DNA of 64,000 nt from Acanthococcus lagerstroemiae (GCA_031841125.1 CM063113.1:38842197-38906196), one strand, 5' to 3'; positions 26,401-38,322 are shown, numbered from the stretch's first letter. Notes: a model not told the origin generated them from the letters alone. Numbers and translations: made by a program.

Positions 26401-27790
26401 GCACTGGTGCAATCGCAACGTATGAAAATATACGGAAACTTAGTATTATTTGGCCCCAGTTTCGGTTTGAAGTGCTTAAAATAGATGACTTCAGTGACGA
26501 GGAGGCTGACAAGATGTTTAAGTGAGTCCAAAAAATGTTTGCATCTTCCTTCCGACGCTGGAATTCAGTTAGTTTTTGGTTTTGACTCACCCCAAGTGTC
26601 AGAGCAGTTGAATCTCCATTTTTGGTTTATTGTCAAGATGGTAGTCGATTTATAGGTATTGCCGAAGTGGGTTTAGTAGCTTTATAAAATGACTCGCCTT
26701 TTGTGAGTCATTTTATAAATTGACGCTCGGCATTTCATTGAATGACGGATTTCACAATTTGCCGCAAACATATATAATATTATCTCGGGCAGAAAAAAAA
26801 GAAGAAATTTCTGGTAATGTCTGTACATTTTTGTATGAGTTCGCTTGAGAACTGAGAATGGTCATTGGTCAGGTTACATAAAATTGGATTAACTGGAAAT
26901 AATATGAATGAAATGGAGGGGGGAGAGACTTGTAAGCGTGATATACTAATTGGGGAATCCAAAAGATGAGTGGGAACCCCATCTTTCTCTTTCTAGGAAC
27001 CTTATTTCAACCGCCTCCTTTTCATTAGAGATAGACATTCGAAGAATCACCGTGATAAATGTGTTATCTCAAGGTTCAGCCAAACTGCCAGACTAGGTAA
27101 TCAGGTTCATGAGGACTCGAACGATTACGATTATTAATCGATTAATCTATAATTTGGTTATTGATTATGAAAAATACTTCGCAGTTCGATGAAATAATCG
27201 AGTGTAGTTCTTTTTTGTTCATTTATATTACAAATAACCCGATCTGCAGACTTTGCCAGCAACCTGATTGAATGTCAGAATGAGAATTTTGGCAAAGAAT
27301 TGTCATATTTTGGTAAACGACTCAGCTAATCAAAGCGCAGTAACAAATTATAACTAAAGCACGCTGAAACAATACCAAAATGTAGGTCAAAACAATTGTC
27401 AAAATGTTACCAAATTGATTAATAAGTGTTGGCCACACTTTCTGGTATGTCTGTCACTACATTGACACTTATTTATTTCTCTTTTGACAGTACTTTGGCC
27501 CTTGTTTGGTGATTTTTGAACCATATCCCATAAAAATGCTGCTATAGCATTTCACGGCTACGACTAAAGATCGAAAAAAACATATTTCCCATAAGCGACC
27601 TCTGTAATTTGCACTTCAGTGACGTCATTGAAGTTTGCACCTTGCGAAGTGGACCAAGCTTTTGAAATTGTAATAATCTTGATGTTAGGTAGAGAGGCTG
27701 GTAGGCGGGACGGCTTTCCTTTTTCTGTCGATGCCGTTCAGAAAATCGTTGTTCGTGTTGCTTTGCCTGAAGAATCCAAGAACTTGCTAG
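23437..27790. other. gene-free stretch between AMFR and the hAT cluster
   Basis: No exon of a known family was found. The AMFR promoter must lie in the first few hundred bases. A strong donor context ATGGTAAGT at 24486-24494 could end a non-coding first exon of the phosphatase gene at 31427; this is a guess. A pair of opposite open frames of 93 and 125 codons overlap at 26213-26590 and are not recognised. A perfect 15-bp hairpin lies at 26682-26719. The segment around 24025-24052 (CCTGTAAAATTTGCATTTTT) recurs at about 38618-38645. Confidence 0.45.
26682..26719. repeat. perfect 15-bp hairpin
   Basis: TTTATAAAATGACTC is followed after 8 bases by its exact complement GAGTCATTTTATAAA. The string ATAAAATG recurs nearby (about 26079, 26152 and 26199), so it may be the end or core of an unknown element. 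Confidence 0.7.
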
Positions 27791-28398
27791 CAGAGCTGTT
27801 ATAACTGAAAGAATACAGTTAACGGTTATTGTTGTGGTTAGGTTATTTGCTTCATACAGTCAATAGTTATGTTACAGTTATGTTATTTCATACGGTTAAC
27901 AGTTACGGTTATTGTTCCGTTGTTTCATACCAGTTAAGGGCTGTTTAACAGTTAATTTAAGGTTACTGTTGACGTTTCAAAATTTTCTGACTTTCTCTTA
28001 TTTTCATTATGTAGCTGGGTGTGCAAGATGGAAGCATCAACTCTGATCTCTGAAATGACCATGAAAACTAAGACTTTTTTTCGCTTAGTTCCGTGTTTTT
28101 GTATCATCTCCTCAGTTCAAACTCATTTAATGATTGCAAAACAAAACTACTAGTAGGAATGAACATTTTTTTTAGTAACTTTCAGTCCGCGTGCAAAATT
28201 CAGAATCCATTCAATTATTGAAAACAAGAAACAAAACAAGAAAACTAATAATAGTAGGAATGCGTATTTCAGATTCTAATAACTGTCAGAATTGTCAGTC
28301 GACGTTGTGCAAAACCAAAACTCATTTAATAATTTTTAAAAAAAGAGTTAATTTCAGATTTTTAGTCGAAGTTTAAAACGCAGAAACTCAATAAAAAT

Positions 28399-28414
28399 TA
28401 AAAAAAAAAAAAAA

Positions 28415-28450
<36 letters not shown>

Positions 28451-28453
28451 AAA
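28399..28453 (+). repeat. poly(A) and (AAT)n microsatellite
   Basis: A run of A followed by about nine AAT units and a second run of A, at the margin of a MITE copy. Confidence 0.85.
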
Positions 28454-28461
28454 CTAAGCAA

Positions 28462-28690
28462 TGTTTGTTGACAAAATGAGTTACTAGTATTGTTGAAAAG
28501 AACGTAAAAAGTCGACTTTTTCAAAATTGGCCCCCCGATACATAAATGTGTACCCTTGTTGAAAAGAGCTTATCAGTAAACGCTATGTCATGTTATAGTT
28601 TCTATATGGCTCTTGAACTTCAAATTACGTATTCTCAAAAAAACTGATTTTGTCGCTTGGTTCTGTTTTGTTTAACAGCGGCGTCCTATT
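28462..28690 (-). mobile_element. MITE, GGACGCTGTT family, copy D (truncated)
   Basis: The interior and right end (TTTAACAGCGGCGTCC) match the family in reverse orientation. The left terminal repeat is replaced by the A/AAT tract. Confidence 0.7.
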
Positions 28691-28716
28691 TTAAAAAAAA
28701 ACAAAAAAACTTTCAG

Positions 28717-29600
28717 CAGGGATGCGGACAAAGATGCGGAAGCCGAACGATGCATCTTCCGCTTCCGGCATCTAGCCTTCAAATCTCATCTAGCTTCTTG
28801 TTTCTAGCTTCCAGCCTCAGTATATGAGCCTCTAACTTCCAATCTTCTTTTCGGCTTCTGGCTTCTAGCTTCCAGTTTCGTTTACTTATTTTCCTCCAAG
28901 TTTCTTATAATTAGAGAAAGTGTTAGAGCGCACTCTGTGCGACTCTTTACTCAACCATGCCTCCACCATCTATATCCTTCTGTCAAATACTAATGACTAT
29001 TTAGATGATATTCAACAATAGAGAACCAACTAGCAAAATCCGCTTTTTGAGAACCCGTGATTCGAAGTTCAAGAGCCATGTAGAAACTATATGACATACC
29101 GTTTACTGATGAAACGTGAGTGCACATTTTTAAATTGGGGCCCAATTTTGAAAAATTCTATTTTTACGCTCTTTCCTACGATACTAATAACTCATTTTGT
29201 CTACAAATGTTGGTTGGTTCCCTTTCGTTGAATAGCGTCCATTTGTACTTTGAGAACTTTCAACTTTGAAGTTTCTATGATCGAAAATTCTAGCGCCATT
29301 CGATGAATGTTTGTGGTGGATTACAATACTCAAGTCAAGCTTCTTTTTAGGAAATTAGGGAAAATAAAGTGAAGTGAAGTAGAGTAGAAGAGGTAAATTA
29401 GTTTTCTTTTTTGGGCTTTCGACTTTCAGTAAAAAAAATCTTTAAGAAGAATATTGTAAGAAATCGATTGGAAGCTGAACAACTTTCAGCTTCCAGTTTT
29501 TAACTCATTCAGCTTCCAACTTCTGGCTTCTCAAAATTGTCCTAAAGTTGCAAAAACTTCCGGCTTCTGACTTCCAGCTACTGGTTTCTCCGCATCCCTG
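28717..29600. mobile_element. hAT-like element, GCTTC word interior
   Basis: The ends CAGGGATGCGGA and TCCGCATCCCTG are perfect 12-bp inverted repeats. The flanking 8-mers ACTTTCAG and CCTTCCAG match at 6 of 8 positions, consistent with an old duplication. The interior repeats GGCTTCTGGCTTC, TCTAGCTTCCAG and similar words. MITE copy E has inserted inside. No coding frame. It is nested in the 27791-30770 element. Confidence 0.75.
29004..29241 (+). mobile_element. MITE, GGACGCTGTT family, copy E
   Basis: Matches the family in the same orientation as copy A. The right end is TTGAATAGCGTCC; the left end is decayed (GATGATATTCAACA). ATTT is present at both flanks, as for copy C. Confidence 0.72.
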
Positions 29601-29685
29601 CCTTCCAGTTTTAGTCAAAGTTCAAGTTGAATGGTCAGTTGAAAAAGAAAAAGGAAAATGACCTTGAACGAGCCAGAATTACATG

Positions 29686-30129
29686 CAGAGGTGCTAGCTA
29701 GCCATTAGCCATTAGCTGTTAGCTTGCAGTTTGTGGGAGATTTTTAGTCAGCCGTTAGCTAGCCGATTGAAAATTTTTTAGCCATTAGCTAGCCGTAAGC
29801 CAATGAAAATTCGGAAGCTAACGGCTGATTTCATTTTGCTAATTTCTTGCCTTTTCCCTTTTGACTACATTCAAACTGAATTTTTTTCCTATTCCTTTTC
29901 GGTGGATTTTCGTTTTTTGGATTGAAACTGCAAGCTTGGTCAAACTCAGACTCAGAATTGGGGGAAAGAAAAAGAATTGCAACCAAGTTACCACTTCACC
30001 TATTTTATTTTTACCAAAAATGTGGATTAGTCTTTAGCTGTTAGCTAGCCGTTAGCCGAAGTCAATTAATAAAAAAAAATTAGTTTTAGCTGTTAGTTTT
30101 AGGCCAATCTGATTGGCTAAGCCCCTCTG
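29686..30129. mobile_element. hAT-like element, TTAGC word interior
   Basis: The left end CAGAGGTGCTAGC and right end complement CAGAGGGGCTTAGC are imperfect inverted repeats. The flanking 8-mers are identical, ATTACATG at 29678-29685 and 30130-30137. The interior repeats TAGCCATTAGC and TTAGCTAGCCG. Length is 444 bp with no coding capacity. It is nested in the 27791-30770 element, and its perfect duplication suggests it is fairly young. Confidence 0.83.
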
Positions 30130-30293
30130 ATTACATGGAAGTAAGGTCTCATTTCATGATTCGATTCTGTATCCATGTTGCTTCTTCTCGTGCTATTAAA
30201 AAAATAAAACTAGGAAAAATGTTTTAATGAATGTAAAGTTTAAGGTACTTCTTCAGACGCATTTTTCGTCTCTCAGTTATGTCTCAGGATAAT

Positions 30294-30541
30294 TAGACGT
30301 TGTTTGCAAAAACAGAACCAAACGACATTTATTGACAAAATGGGTTATTAGTATCGTTGAAAAGAGTGTAAAAAGTAGAATTTTTCAAAATTGAGCCCCC
30401 GATTTAAAAATGTGTATTCACGTTGAAAAAAGCTAATCAGTAAACGCTGTGTAAAGTTTCCACATGGCTCTTGAACTTTGAATCACGTGTTCTCAAAAAG
30501 CGGATTTTGCTAGTTGGTTCCCTCTTGTTGAATAGCGTCCA
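30294..30541 (-). mobile_element. MITE, GGACGCTGTT family, copy F
   Basis: Reverse-orientation copy with right end TTGAATAGCGTCC and a decayed left end (GACGTTGTTTGC). It is followed directly at 30542-30640 by the tail end of a further partial copy, a tandem junction produced by insertion or recombination. Confidence 0.72.
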
Positions 30542-30778
30542 TTATAGTTTCTATATGACTCGTGAACTTCGAATCACGTGTTCTCAAAAAACAGATTTTG
30601 TCACCTGGTTCTGGTTTGCTTCCCAGCGGTCATTTTTGTGTTACAGTTCGGTTATTTTATTCTTATGGTTAACGGTTACAATATCGTTATGGTTATGGTT
30701 ACATGTGTCCTTTGGTTAATGGTTATGTGACGATTATCATTTGGTTAAAGTTTAAGGTTTGACAGCTCTGCTTGCTAG

Positions 30779-31402
30779 TTGCTAGGACACCTGATTAGTT
30801 ATTCCAAAATTCAGTCAGAAAGACAGACAACTAGCTGACATAGCCAGTGAGCTGACCAGGACCGCAAGACAGGCAGACCGACAGAAATTAACTTGGTAGA
30901 TAGAAGCGCACATATGGGGGGAGAACCCTCCGTAGAAAATGTTTCAAAATATTTCGTATCTCTCTCCACCAATTTTGTAAATCAACCAATTTGGCACCAC
31001 CCCGGTGAGTAATAACCTTGTTTGCCCCCACGCCTGCTGTTAGATACTCCACCAGCCAGTCAGACAGATGACAAGCAGATAGAAATCACGAGGTAAAATG
31101 GTGCAGGAGAATTGGATCTGGAAACAGCCAGAGTACAGAGCTTCTGTCATTGTCGTATTGAGAACATGTTCAAACTTCGTGAACGTGTACTCGTAATTAT
31201 TAAATTGATTTTGAAATTCTTGCTAGTCTTGGAATGAAAACTTTCCAGAAATGACAAATACATAGCAGCGGTTGTAAATGCTTCATATTTTCGGAGGGCC
31301 GCTTGCCAAGTGGCCAGTCATTAGATAAAGAAAAGAAGGGGAAAAAAATTACATCACGGTTCAGTGTTACGAATTAACCGGAATCATGTTGTCTTTTTCC
31401 AG
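30779..31402. other. gene-free stretch, end of probable 5' UTR intron
   Basis: No coding signal. The sequence ends with a strong pyrimidine-rich acceptor, GTTGTCTTTTTCCAG, at 31388-31402, 24 bases before the phosphatase start codon. This suggests a non-coding first exon somewhere upstream. Confidence 0.45.
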
Positions 31403-31426
31403 AGTATTGCTTCGTGAAGAGCCATC

Positions 31427-34400
31427 ATGCTGCTTCTACTGTTGCTGATCGGCTGTGTTCGGCTCGCGTCACCAGTCGAATTCGTCATTCAAATACCGGA
31501 GCATTCGAACCAAGAAAACGGCATCTACAAACTGGACTATTCGCCGGCCAAAGGACAGCCGCCGCCCAACACGACCATCTCGGCGAAAGACATCAAGGAC
31601 ATTATTCACTTCTCTCACGCCCTACCCGGTACGAAGTACGATTTTACGCTTTATTTTTCCAACTCGACCGTCTTGGACTTGCCAGCGTGGCAAGGCTTCA
31701 TATACACGCCGCCGGATCCGCCCACTAATCTTACGGTCACGATTCGAGGCGGCAAAACGGCGCACATAAGCTGGAATCCGCCGCTGGCCGGCGAATTCTC
31801 CGGCTTCAAAATGAAGGTGCTGAGTTTGTCGGAGGCGGCGCCGGTGCGCACCATACCGCTACCAGAACACTCGAGCCCTTACGTGCTAAAGGATCTCACT
31901 CCGGGCGGCTCGTACCAAGTGCAACTCTTCACCGTTTACGACAATAAGGAAAGCGCCGCGTATATTTCGCGCAATTTCACGACCAAGCCCAGTACGCCGG
32001 GTAAGTTTATCGTGTGGTTCCGAAACGAAACGACTCTGCTTGTACTGTGGCAGCCCTCATATCCGGCCAGCATATTCAGCCATTACAAAGTGTCCATAGA
32101 TCCGCCGGACGCGCCTGAGAGTGTGCTGTACGTCGAGCGAGAAGGCGAGCCGCCGGGTCCGGCGCAGGCCGCTTTCAAAGGACTGATTCCGGGCCGAGCG
32201 TACAACATATCTGTGCAGACGGTCAGCGAGGATGAAATCTCGACACCAACCACCGCTCAGTATCGCACCATTCCACTGCGGCCTTTGGCGCTGACCTACG
32301 ATCGGGCGTCGTTGACATCGCGTAGCGTCCGCGTCCTGTGGGAGCCGCCGAAAGGTCAGTGCGAGTTTGACAAGTACCAAATATCGATGAACGTGCGAAG
32401 GCAATCGGGCGCCACGACCGTGCCGATTACCAGGAGCCGCGACGAGCCGACCGTGTGCGACTTGAACGACGGTTTGGAGCCGGGACGCACGTACCAGATT
32501 CTGGTGAAAACCTTTTCGGCCAAGGTGGCCAGCTGGCCAGCCCAGCTGAACGTGACGCTGAAACCGTTACCGGTGTTGGATTTGAAGTCGGTCACCAATC
32601 CGAGCTCGGGTGACTTGAAGATCAAGTGGCGGGTAGACAATTCTAGTTACCAAGAGCTTTTCAAGATCAGCTATCTGGAGGCGGAGTCGCTGAACGGCGA
32701 CAGCAATACAATGGTGGTGGAGACGGAGGAATGCGAACTGGACTCGTTGTTGCCGGGCAGGAATTACTCGATCTCAGTGCAGGCGGTCAGCAATCAAATC
32801 GAGAGCAACGAGACGACCATCTATCAGGCTACGTGGCCGTCGTCGCCGATTATAGAGGAGCTCAAGTCGACCGAGTTCGGTCTGAATATATCGTGGAAGT
32901 CGGACGTGAACTCGCGACAAGAGAACTACATAGTGGTGATCGGTAGAAACGATTCGTCGGCCGAGCCCATGACCACGTTCACGACCGATTCGAAACTCAT
33001 TCTGACCAATTTGTATCCGGGCGCCGGGTACCACATCAAGGTGATCGCCGTCAGTCACGGACTGCAGAGCGAACCGCACGACTATTTCCAAGCCGTGTAT
33101 CCGCGACCGCCCAAAAATCTGACCGTTGAGAAGGTGACCAGTAATTCGGTGGTAGTGCGGTGGCAGCAGCCGACAGACACCATATTCTCCGAGTACTCGA
33201 TACGGTATCGGGTCGAAGAGGAGGACAAGTGGTATCGACTGCCGTACGTGAAGGTAGCCACCGAGGCCGAGATCGCCGATATGACTCCGGGTGAGAAGTA
33301 CCTGATACAGGTGAACACGGTCAGCTACGGGGTCGAGTCGGTGCATCCGTTGCAGATGAACCACACGGTGCGACCGAATCCGGTATCGAACATCGCCGCT
33401 CTGGTGGATTCGACGAACGTTACGCTCGAGTTTCCGCGTCCCGAAGGTCGCATCGAGCACTACATGGTGTTTTGGAACGCCATTTCGGACGGCAACGAAC
33501 CGATCCAGTCGAAGAACGTATCCGATTCGGGTAAGCACGACAAAAACGTGCGCATCCTGGTCGAAGAGCTGATGCCGGGCTTCAAGTACCAGTTCGAAAT
33601 ACAGACCATCTCGTACGGGTTGGAAAGCGACGTGACGAGACTGGCGGCGCGCACCATGCCGCTGATACTGTCCGAAGTGTTGGTCGTCAACAACCAACAG
33701 TCGACCGATCACGTGACGCTGCGATACACTCCGACTCCGTCCTCTTCGTCGCACTTCGACCGCTATAAGTTCCAGTTGTCCGATCCGAACGTGCCGGTCA
33801 AGTATAAGATGGCCAACGACACCGACTCGAAAGTGACCTTCGACAATCTCACTCCCGGCCGGCTGTACAACATCACCATGTGGACGGTGGCGGACGGCGT
33901 TTCCAGCCAACCGTTGCAGCGGCAAGACCGTTTGTTCCCCGAGCCCATAAACGGCATCAACGCCAGCGCAATTTCGGACCGCTCGATACACCTGGTGTGG
34001 GATAAGCCGCGTGGCGAGTACAACGCGTTCGAGGTGCAGTACCTCGACTCGGAGGACATGCTGGTGCAGAACTCGACTCCACACACCTACATCGTTCTGA
34101 CCGGACTGAAGCCGTTTTACAACTACACGTTCACGGTGAACGTGCGCTCCGGCACGGTCTCCTCCATTCTGCGTAACTCGTTACCGGTGAGCGCCAGTTT
34201 CGCGACCGAGGAGTCGGTGCCGGGGCCGGTGGAAAAATTCCACCCGGTAGACGTGCAGCCCAGCGAGATTACCTTCGAGTGGTCGTTGCCCAAGTCGGAG
34301 CACAACGGTATTCTTCGTAAATTCTCCATCGTCTACAACCTGGACGGCTCGCCGCACATCTTGGGACGCGACTTCAAACAGTGGGACACGCAGGGCACAA

Positions 34401-36010
34401 TCAAGAATCTGGCTCCCGGCAAAACGTACGTGTTCAAAATACGCGCGGAAACGCGAGTCGGCTTCGGGCCGGACGTCGAGTGGAAGCAGAAGATGCCGAT
34501 ACTTGCTCCGCCGCGTCCCAGCAGTCAGGTGGTGCCGACCGAGGTGCGCAAGGGCACCACCTCCATACAGGTGCGATTCCGCAAGAACTACTTCTCTGAG
34601 CAACACGGCCCGATCACGGCGTACACGATAATCGTGGCCGAGGACGACAGCAAAAACGCTTCCGGTATCGAGATGCCGAGCTGGCGCGACGTGCAGACGT
34701 ACAGCGTTTGGCCGCCGTACCAAGTCATGGACCCGTACTATCCGTTCAAAAACGCCACCGTCGAAGATTTCACTATTGGCGAGGAGAACTGCGAGGGCGT
34801 CAAAGGCTACTGCAACGGGCCGCTGAAGAGCGGCACCACGTACCGGGTCAAGATACGAGCATTCACGGCGCCCGACAAGTTCACCGACACGTACTACTCG
34901 TTTCCGATTCAGACGGACCGGGACAACACGCCGTTGTTGGTCGGCATCAGCATTCCGGTCGTGCTCATCTTCATTCTATGCGCCGTTTTCTTCGCGCTGA
35001 AGAAGAAACGCTCGCTGATAAAGAAGGCGACCGAGAGCCGCAACGACAGTCTCTCGCTGCCGGAGAGCATCATGGAGACGAGCAGACCGGTGCGGTTGGA
35101 GAACTTCGCCGAGCACTATCGCATCATGTCAGCGGACTCGGACTTCCGCTTCTCGGAGGAGTTCGAGGAGCTGAAGCACGTGGGCCGCGACCAGCCGAAC
35201 ACGGCGGCCGACTTGCCGTGCAACCGGCCCAAGAACCGGTTCACCAACATACTGCCGTACGACCATTCGCGTTTCAAGTTGCAGCCGGTAGACGACGAGG
35301 AAGGCTCGGACTACATAAACGCCAACTACGTGCCCGGCTTCAATTCGCCGCGCGAGTTCATCGTCACGCAGGGTCCGCTGCATTGCACGCGCGACGACTT
35401 CTGGCGCATGTGCTGGGAGAGCAATAGTCGGGCCATCGTGATGCTGACCCGGGTCATCGAGAAGGGCCGGGAGAAGTGCGACCACTACTGGCCGTACGAC
35501 ACGCTGCCCGTCTACTACGGCGACATTTCGGTCACTTTGTTGAACGACACCCACTACCCGGATTGGGTCATCTCCGAGTTCATCATGTGCCGCGGCGACC
35601 AGCAGCGCATGATCAGACATTTCCACTTTACGACCTGGCCGGACTTCGGCGTACCGAATCCGCCGCAAACGCTCATTCGGTTCGTGCGCGCCTTCAGGGA
35701 GCGAATAGGCCCGGATCAGAGGCCGATTGTGGTGCACTGCAGCGCCGGTGTCGGCCGATCCGGAACCTTTATCGCGTTGGATAGGATATTGCAGTCGATC
35801 AAGCACACCGACCTGGTCGACATATTCGGCATCGTGTACGCGATGCGCAAAGAACGAGTGTGGATGGTGCAGACCGAGCAGCAGTATATTTGTATTCACC
35901 AGTGTTTGCTGGCCGTGCTGCAGGGCCAAGAAAACCAGGCAGTCATTCGGGAGATTCACCACAATCAAGGCTACGAAGACGACGAAGGCATCGCCGAATC
36001 GAATATTTAA
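31427..36010 (+). CDS. Ptp10D: receptor tyrosine phosphatase, PTP10D type, single coding exon
   Basis: One uninterrupted frame of 1527 codons. It starts with a signal peptide ([15 protein letters not shown]). The extracellular part, to about residue 1166, is a chain of about twelve fibronectin type III modules with repeated W-x-P, LTPGG/LTPGR-x-Y and NYT/NVT glycosylation sites. A transmembrane helix ([20 protein letters not shown]) lies at about 1168-1188, and a single cytoplasmic phosphatase domain follows: [24 protein letters not shown] with D1406, and [10 protein letters not shown] with catalytic C1438 and R1444, all intact. One phosphatase domain plus many fibronectin modules is the R3 class (PTP10D/PTP4E, vertebrate PTPRB), which acts in tracheal tube and axon guidance signalling in flies. 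The start has a good context and follows an acceptor at 31402. The frame is strikingly GC-rich at third positions compared with all neighbours and has no intron. Long open frames on the other strand are shadows of that composition. Confidence 0.96.
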   Translation: MLLLLLLIGCVRLASPVEFVIQIPEHSNQENGIYKLDYSPAKGQPPPNTTISAKDIKDIIHFSHALPGTKYDFTLYFSNSTVLDLPAWQGFIYTPPDPPTNLTVTIRGGKTAHISWNPPLAGEFSGFKMKVLSLSEAAPVRTIPLPEHSSPYVLKDLTPGGSYQVQLFTVYDNKESAAYISRNFTTKPSTPGKFIVWFRNETTLLVLWQPSYPASIFSHYKVSIDPPDAPESVLYVEREGEPPGPAQAAFKGLIPGRAYNISVQTVSEDEISTPTTAQYRTIPLRPLALTYDRASLTSRSVRVLWEPPKGQCEFDKYQISMNVRRQSGATTVPITRSRDEPTVCDLNDGLEPGRTYQILVKTFSAKVASWPAQLNVTLKPLPVLDLKSVTNPSSGDLKIKWRVDNSSYQELFKISYLEAESLNGDSNTMVVETEECELDSLLPGRNYSISVQAVSNQIESNETTIYQATWPSSPIIEELKSTEFGLNISWKSDVNSRQENYIVVIGRNDSSAEPMTTFTTDSKLILTNLYPGAGYHIKVIAVSHGLQSEPHDYFQAVYPRPPKNLTVEKVTSNSVVVRWQQPTDTIFSEYSIRYRVEEEDKWYRLPYVKVATEAEIADMTPGEKYLIQVNTVSYGVESVHPLQMNHTVRPNPVSNIAALVDSTNVTLEFPRPEGRIEHYMVFWNAISDGNEPIQSKNVSDSGKHDKNVRILVEELMPGFKYQFEIQTISYGLESDVTRLAARTMPLILSEVLVVNNQQSTDHVTLRYTPTPSSSSHFDRYKFQLSDPNVPVKYKMANDTDSKVTFDNLTPGRLYNITMWTVADGVSSQPLQRQDRLFPEPINGINASAISDRSIHLVWDKPRGEYNAFEVQYLDSEDMLVQNSTPHTYIVLTGLKPFYNYTFTVNVRSGTVSSILRNSLPVSASFATEESVPGPVEKFHPVDVQPSEITFEWSLPKSEHNGILRKFSIVYNLDGSPHILGRDFKQWDTQGTIKNLAPGKTYVFKIRAETRVGFGPDVEWKQKMPILAPPRPSSQVVPTEVRKGTTSIQVRFRKNYFSEQHGPITAYTIIVAEDDSKNASGIEMPSWRDVQTYSVWPPYQVMDPYYPFKNATVEDFTIGEENCEGVKGYCNGPLKSGTTYRVKIRAFTAPDKFTDTYYSFPIQTDRDNTPLLVGISIPVVLIFILCAVFFALKKKRSLIKKATESRNDSLSLPESIMETSRPVRLENFAEHYRIMSADSDFRFSEEFEELKHVGRDQPNTAADLPCNRPKNRFTNILPYDHSRFKLQPVDDEEGSDYINANYVPGFNSPREFIVTQGPLHCTRDDFWRMCWESNSRAIVMLTRVIEKGREKCDHYWPYDTLPVYYGDISVTLLNDTHYPDWVISEFIMCRGDQQRMIRHFHFTTWPDFGVPNPPQTLIRFVRAFRERIGPDQRPIVVHCSAGVGRSGTFIALDRILQSIKHTDLVDIFGIVYAMRKERVWMVQTEQQYICIHQCLLAVLQGQENQAVIREIHHNQGYEDDEGIAESNI

Positions 36011-36892
36011 AGCTACATTGGACAACCTCATCACTCGACTCGACAATCCCGTTTCTCGCCGATTCGTTTTGCAGGATTTACACAAAAGTTACCTTTTAAT
36101 TTTTACTTTCTTCTTCTTTCTTTCTCTGTTCCGTGGTCAGCAGTCGGTGCTGCCAGGAGAAACGCTTTTCGTGTGTATTTTTTTCTGTATTTTTTTGGGC
36201 CGACCAAGGTTTTTATTTCAATTTAGGGGAGGCCGAGGGTAATTGCGTTGGTTTCAAAAGCGTGTTCAAACGGCAACGCAATGAATATAACGAGGACTGA
36301 AATTGTGGGGGTCGTAAGCGCGAACCCCGCTTGAGACTGTTTAACTTCGTTTTTCGAGTAGTGCGAGACTACTTTTTCCATTTTGTGACTCATTGCCAGC
36401 GTGTTCATTCGCGAATCCGCATTTTAACAGTATTTTTAATATTTTCTCTCGCTTCATCTTCATTTTTATTTATCCGTTTGACGCGCGTTTGAATCGGTTA
36501 CCGAGTCCCGGTGTAGATAACGGTTTGATTGGAAGGTCCAGTGACTGAACAAGGGTTTTGTATGCTCAGCGGATATCTTGAAATGCGCGATTCTTATGTT
36601 CCGTATCCCATTTAACAGAAAATGTGAGGCGTTATGTGGAATGGTACCATTTGTCGGAGAACTTGTTTTTGAGTTTTTGGTAGAATCTGGCAGAGCGTAA
36701 ATGTACCTGTATTTACAAAAATAGGACTCGAGCTCCAATATAAACTGAAATAAAAGTAGCTGAAGTTAGAGGATGTGGAATCGTAATGTTGAGAAAAATG
36801 CATTTAAAGTTGTAAAACAAGAAAATACACCAAAAAATCGATGTCTAGATGTCCACTACGCCAGTCTGTCTCAAATTTTGCTACGATGTCAT
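36011..36892. other. 3' UTR of the phosphatase and intergenic DNA
   Basis: No gene. Starts with a likely 3' UTR that contains T-rich runs and returns gradually to AT-rich composition. No unambiguous AATAAA was assigned. Confidence 0.4.
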
Positions 36893-37160
36893 CAGTGGCG
36901 GATCCACGGGAGGGGGCATGGGGTATATGGCCTTCCGTCCTTGGTTGAATATTTTTAACGCAATAATAGGATAAAGGAATAAAAATGATAAATTGTATGC
37001 TCATTACACATTCGTCATTACGTATCCCACATTGAATAAAATATTTTTCTGGGAGCACCCCCGCCCCCACACCCTTGCCGACATAAAAGCAACAGCTGAT
37101 CAATATGCACAGTCGCTACTGTACCCCCCCCCCCATTTCCTTTTTCTAAATCCGCGCCGG
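36893..37160. mobile_element. hAT-like MITE, CAGTGGCGGATCC end
   Basis: The left end CAGTGGCGGATCCACGGG is a common hAT form. The right end TAAATCCGCGCCGG is its diverged inverse (10 of 14 positions). Flanking 8-mers GATGTCAT (36885-36892) and GATATCAT (37161-37168) differ at one base. Length is 268 bp, non-coding. Confidence 0.72.
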
Positions 37161-37963
37161 GATATCATGCGAATATGTACCAAAACATTCTGCAAGGGTC
37201 ACAGGCAGTCGATGCATGTACGTAGAGGAATACAGCTTTGAAGATACCAGTCCGTATGAAGAACTAGTGAAGGGTTGGTTTTGAAAAACTAATTAGTTCG
37301 GAAACGAAATTCTGCAAGGTCATAAATTTGGAAAGATTTGACTCGTCGGTAGCACGATAATAATTATTATGCACAGCTGTGGTGATATCGCGGGTACAAA
37401 TGTGAACAAGGTCGATGCGACTTAAGGTACCTTTTCCGAACATCAGTCTGTAGATCGTAATTCGTTTATGAACTTGAAATGTCACGTCCTAGACGACTAC
37501 TTTCTACTGTACACTGTGACCAGGTGTATAGAAGCAGTTTCCGTTGAAACCCAAAACACGGAATTTCTGACTTGAAAGGAGAAAATTCACTTTTCTGATA
37601 AATGGTACCTTTTCACAGAGCGCCTCACAAGCACTTCAGCTGTGACGTTGAACTGCTTGGTTGAAGTAATCACAGACAGTTTTTAAATTTTTTTTCTTCG
37701 TATTTTTGTTTTTGTTTTTTATACGGGTCGTATTCCAAAAACTGAGAATATCAATGGTGACATGCACAAAATGCCTAAGTGACATTTTGATCGAAAATGA
37801 GTTAGATACAGAAACAAGGAGGTAAGCAAGCAGACTCGCAGACTGTCAAGCCTGCATTGATAACAGAACGAAATAGTTCACCATTTCACCCCCAGGCAGC
37901 GGTCCTCAAATGCGTTAAGTGCATTGAAAACTTATTGTAGTGGTCGTGCACAGATGTTGTAAA

Positions 37964-38314
37964 TAGGGATGGCAAACGAAACCGCTTTTTTTTTCGTTTC
38001 GTTATTTCGTTTCAATATTTTTGACAAAAATCAATCGTTATTTCGTTTCATTTGTTTGCCATCCCTGCTATTTACTGAACTCACCCTGACTCAACTCACC
38101 CGGGAAAAGAAATGAAATTTCGATTACAGTAGGCTCGGCTACTAGCACCCGACCCTAGAAAGTGGTTGCAATAGGCTCGGCTACTACATAGTAGCCGATC
38201 CTAAAAATCACAAATCAGAAAACTAGGGATGGCAAAAGAATCTTTTTTTTTTTCGTTTTAATATTTTAGACAAAAATCAATCGTTATTTCGTTTCGTTTC
38301 GTTTGCCATCCCTG
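37964..38314. mobile_element. composite hAT-like element, GGGATGGCAAACG ends
   Basis: Two small modules, 37964-38073 and about 38225-38314, each begin AGGGATGGCAAA and end TTTGCCATCCCT, with TTTCGTTTCG words inside. They flank a ~150-bp middle that contains TAGGCTCGGCTACTA twice and its inverse once. Only the outermost flanks share an 8-mer, GTTGTAAA at 37956-37963 and 38315-38322, so the pair plus the middle seems to have moved as one unit. Confidence 0.72.
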
Positions 38315-38322
38315 GTTGTAAA

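Larger units (their letters stand above)
27791..30770. mobile_element. 3-kb hAT-like element, perfect 8-bp duplication
   Basis: The ends CAGAGCTGTTATAAC and the inverted right end CAGCTCTG are flanked by an identical CTTGCTAG at 27783-27790 and 30771-30778. The margins (27800-27975 and 30640-30765) are made of GGTTAACGG, GGTTACGG and GTTATGG words repeated with errors. No transposase was found. The body has been filled by later insertions: a CAGGGATGCGGA element, a CAGAGG element and at least three GGACGCTGTT MITEs. The exact duplication at a distance of 3 kb is strong evidence that everything between arrived as, or inside, one element. Confidence 0.82.

Noticed and set aside
26213..26590. 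Possible small gene in the AMFR-phosphatase gap
   Set aside because: Both strands are open and neither product resembles a known protein; kept only as a finding about a possible element.
32774..34084. Minus-strand open frame of 436 codons inside the phosphatase gene, and similar ones at 34181-34723 and 35129-36085
   Set aside because: They arise from the GC-rich codon use of the plus-strand gene; the peptides are Arg/His/Val-rich with no domain.
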